Part shown: in pieces, positions 62,403 through 64,000 of the stretch
How positions within the stretch are numbered: position 1 is the stretch's first letter
Layout: every line of letters starts with the position of its first letter
NCBI GenBank assembly: GCA_946221065.1
Contig: CAMIIO010000006.1
Coordinates: 105,428-169,427, forward strand
Source: an uncultured Rothia sp.
GTDB lineage: Bacteria > Actinomycetota > Actinomycetes > Actinomycetales > Micrococcaceae
Direction: 5' to 3'
DNA: 64,000 nucleotides
The notes under the pieces: model-generated
Database searches by the model: none
What the model saw: the letters and a program-made list of their open reading frames with translations, nothing else
Told to the model about the DNA's origin: nothing
Position numbers and translations under genes: made by a program

Positions 62403-64000
62403 TTACGAAATAGGAAATAATTTCAAAAAATTATTAGGTTCATAAATTTTTACTCCATTTATTTTATCGATAAAAATAACCTCATCAAATTTAACGACTA
62501 ATTCTTTAGAGTAGTGATGGGTTATATATATAAACCCTTTGAATTTATCAAAAATTTCCTTTTCAATTAATAAAGTGTTTTCCCTATCCAGACCTGCAGT
62601 CAACTCGTCAAAAATACAAAATTCATAGTCTCTTATAAACAGTCGAGCCAATAAGATCCTTTGCTTTTCCCCACCCGACATCCCTACCAAAGAATTGTTG
62701 ACTTTTCGTGTTATATTCTTGTTCGTAGAAAAATCTTCTAACCCAGATCTCTCTAAAGCTTCTATTACTTTCGATTTGGATAATTTTTCATCAAACATTC
62801 TTACATTTTCAAGTACACTTTCGTTCAACAAGTTGCTAAACTGGGAAATATATCCAATTTTTTATATATAGCCTGAGGGGAAATATCGTTAATATCTTGA
62901 TTATCGATGAATACAGTATTGGACGCAGGCTTCGTTAACTTTAATATAGGATAAAGAAGAGAAGATTTACCTGATCCACTTTCTCCTACAATTAAATATT
63001 TTTTAGATATATTAAACTGTAAATTAATAAGTAGATTAGGATTAGATACTGGTGCAAAATCATTATAATTTATATTTTGCATACTAATAAGTTGAGCATA
63101 TTTATTAGAATCTTCAACATTTATCTCATGATCTACTTCTTCCAGTGTGGCTTTACCTGAAAGAAAAGAAGTAACCAAAGATGTGGCAGAATAAAGAGGA
63201 ACTGAAATATTAGATATTAGTTGAGCAAAAGCTACAATTTCTCCTAAACTATTTTTTTGATAGAGGACAAAATACCCACCTACAACCCACACACCAAAAT
63301 ATAAAAAATTAGTAAGAGTACTATTTATAGCATCAATTTTTTGCTCTACGGTAGCTGCCTTAATAGAAGAAAGTTCCCATGCTCTTGTTTTCTCAAGATA
63401 TCGTTTATTAATATATGTCTCTGACTGGCTCATTTTCCAATCTGTAGAGGTCTGTACTGAGTCAACTATATATTGATTTAAATTATCATTTGCTGAAACG
63501 ACTTTCCGTGCATTTGAGGAAATAATCTTTCGACTCATAATCGGGATTAATATTAATGGGGCGCATAATATGAGAGATACGCTAGCTAGTAAAGGATTTA
63601 TGTAAAAAGCTAGAATCGTAGCAAAAATAAATTGAAAAAATAAATAAACTCCCCAAGTGAAAGAATCCAAATAAGACTGCTTAACAATTGTAAGCTGCGT
63701 TGTAAATTGAGAAATATATTTCTCTGTACTGGCTGACCTTAGAGAATAAAGAGTTGATCCTAATAGTCTTAAAAACAGACGAGACCTAATAAAGTTCATT
63801 ACTTTAATAGAAAAAATTTCAGAGTTCTTCTGTCTAATATAATGAATGCATCCTTGTAATATAACATACAATAAGACACAAACCGCAACAATATTATATA
63901 CTTCCCAATTGTTTCGGGTGAGTGACTCCGTAATATATTTTAACAAATATGCATTAGCCACCATTACTATTGCCAATATAATCGTAAGAAATATCCAGCG
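62403..64000 (-). pseudogene. ABC exporter (membrane + ATPase domains), frameshifted, partial at window edge
   Basis: A type I exporter half-transporter continuing past the right edge. The membrane domain occupies 63976 to about 63060 (RSRLFLRLLGSTLYSLRSAS, EKYISQFTTQLTIVKQSYLD). The ATPase has Walker A VGESGSGKSSLL, then the frame breaks in TATAAAAAATTGG at about 62855-62862. With one more A it would read on as KKIGYISQFSNLLNESVLEN (the Q-loop). The second frame continues to 62403 with GMSGGEKQRILLARL, FCIFDELTAGLD and ITHHYS. No peptidase domain is in view. It is strongly AT-rich, next to an IS, and looks Firmicute-like in composition: probably acquired, with a peptide or bacteriocin export or immunity role (inference). 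Confidence 0.8.

Noticed and set aside
1..64000. CRISPR arrays, rRNA and tRNA genes
   Set aside because: No regularly spaced repeats and no tRNA-like T-loop or acceptor patterns with matching cloverleaf were seen by eye; the only TTCGAATCC-like hit (61319-61328) is part of a terminator.

Overview
This window reads as a chromosomal segment of a moderately GC-rich actinobacterium of the Micrococcaceae, most likely an oral or airway Rothia. The grounds are an actinobacterial-type fused copper nitrite reductase, a GT87 mannosyltransferase, an MmpS-like protein, a TipAL-type regulator, an AcoR-like regulator without a sigma-54 domain, and a large subtilase with C-terminal SLH repeats. The genus is an inference from gene content; there is no rRNA or tRNA gene here to confirm it.

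Layout. 0-1.4 kb: a 2-aminoadipate-type aminotransferase. 1.4-4.5 kb: an AT-rich patch with a ketopantoate-reductase-like gene, a PTS EIIC permease and about 1 kb without genes. 4.5-9.3 kb: an accessory stretch with an MmpS-like protein, a TipAL-like regulator with a recognisable MerR promoter, a lipoprotein gene frameshifted by a 10-bp tandem duplication, a collapsed Na+/H+ antiporter, two copies of a hairpin repeat, and a small TetR/PH-like pair. 9.5-20.5 kb: housekeeping and metabolic genes (GDPD, CPA1 antiporter, P450, lytic transglycosylase, NirK fusion, DUF456, GT87 enzyme, VIT-type transporter). 20.6-31.4 kb: ahpC-ahpD behind a palindromic operator candidate, an arylamine N-acetyltransferase, two CPBP-family paralogues flanking an Abi/HEPN gene, M18 aminopeptidase, PAP2 phosphatase and a coiled-coil protein. 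31.4-34 kb: a scar zone with a frameshifted 2-oxo-acid decarboxylase and a deletion that removed the 5' ends of a divergent tetR/MFS pair. 34-40.6 kb: an acetoin-dehydrogenase-type operon (E1alpha, E1beta, E2, E3) with a divergent AcoR-like regulator and candidate operators. 40.7-46 kb: CorA, MFS, small membrane protein, glycosyltransferase remnant, PH-domain protein, PurA. 46.3-56.1 kb: subtilase, DUF4870 protein, coiled-coil protein, NadE, small alarmone synthetase, FAD/NAD(P)-binding protein. 56.2-61.2 kb: a complete ABC importer operon of the oligopeptide/nickel class. 61.4-64 kb: a decayed IS and an AT-rich ABC exporter gene with a frameshift, running off the right edge.

Working together: the aco genes oxidatively cleave acetoin (or a related 2-oxo substrate) to acetyl-CoA under a regulator transcribed away from them; ahpC/ahpD form a peroxide-detoxifying pair; the importer is one translationally coupled operon that shares its upstream region with the divergent flavoprotein, suggesting a joint uptake-and-modification job.

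The most notable features are signs of recent gene decay by small, identifiable lesions (10-bp duplication, 1-nt insertion, 1-nt loss in an A-tract, internal deletion, divergent-pair deletion) and several unusually long perfect palindromes between genes. I found no convincing novel multi-gene system. The most promising leads are the CPBP pair, in which one member has lost its predicted catalytic residues, beside an Abi gene, and the flavoprotein/importer module.
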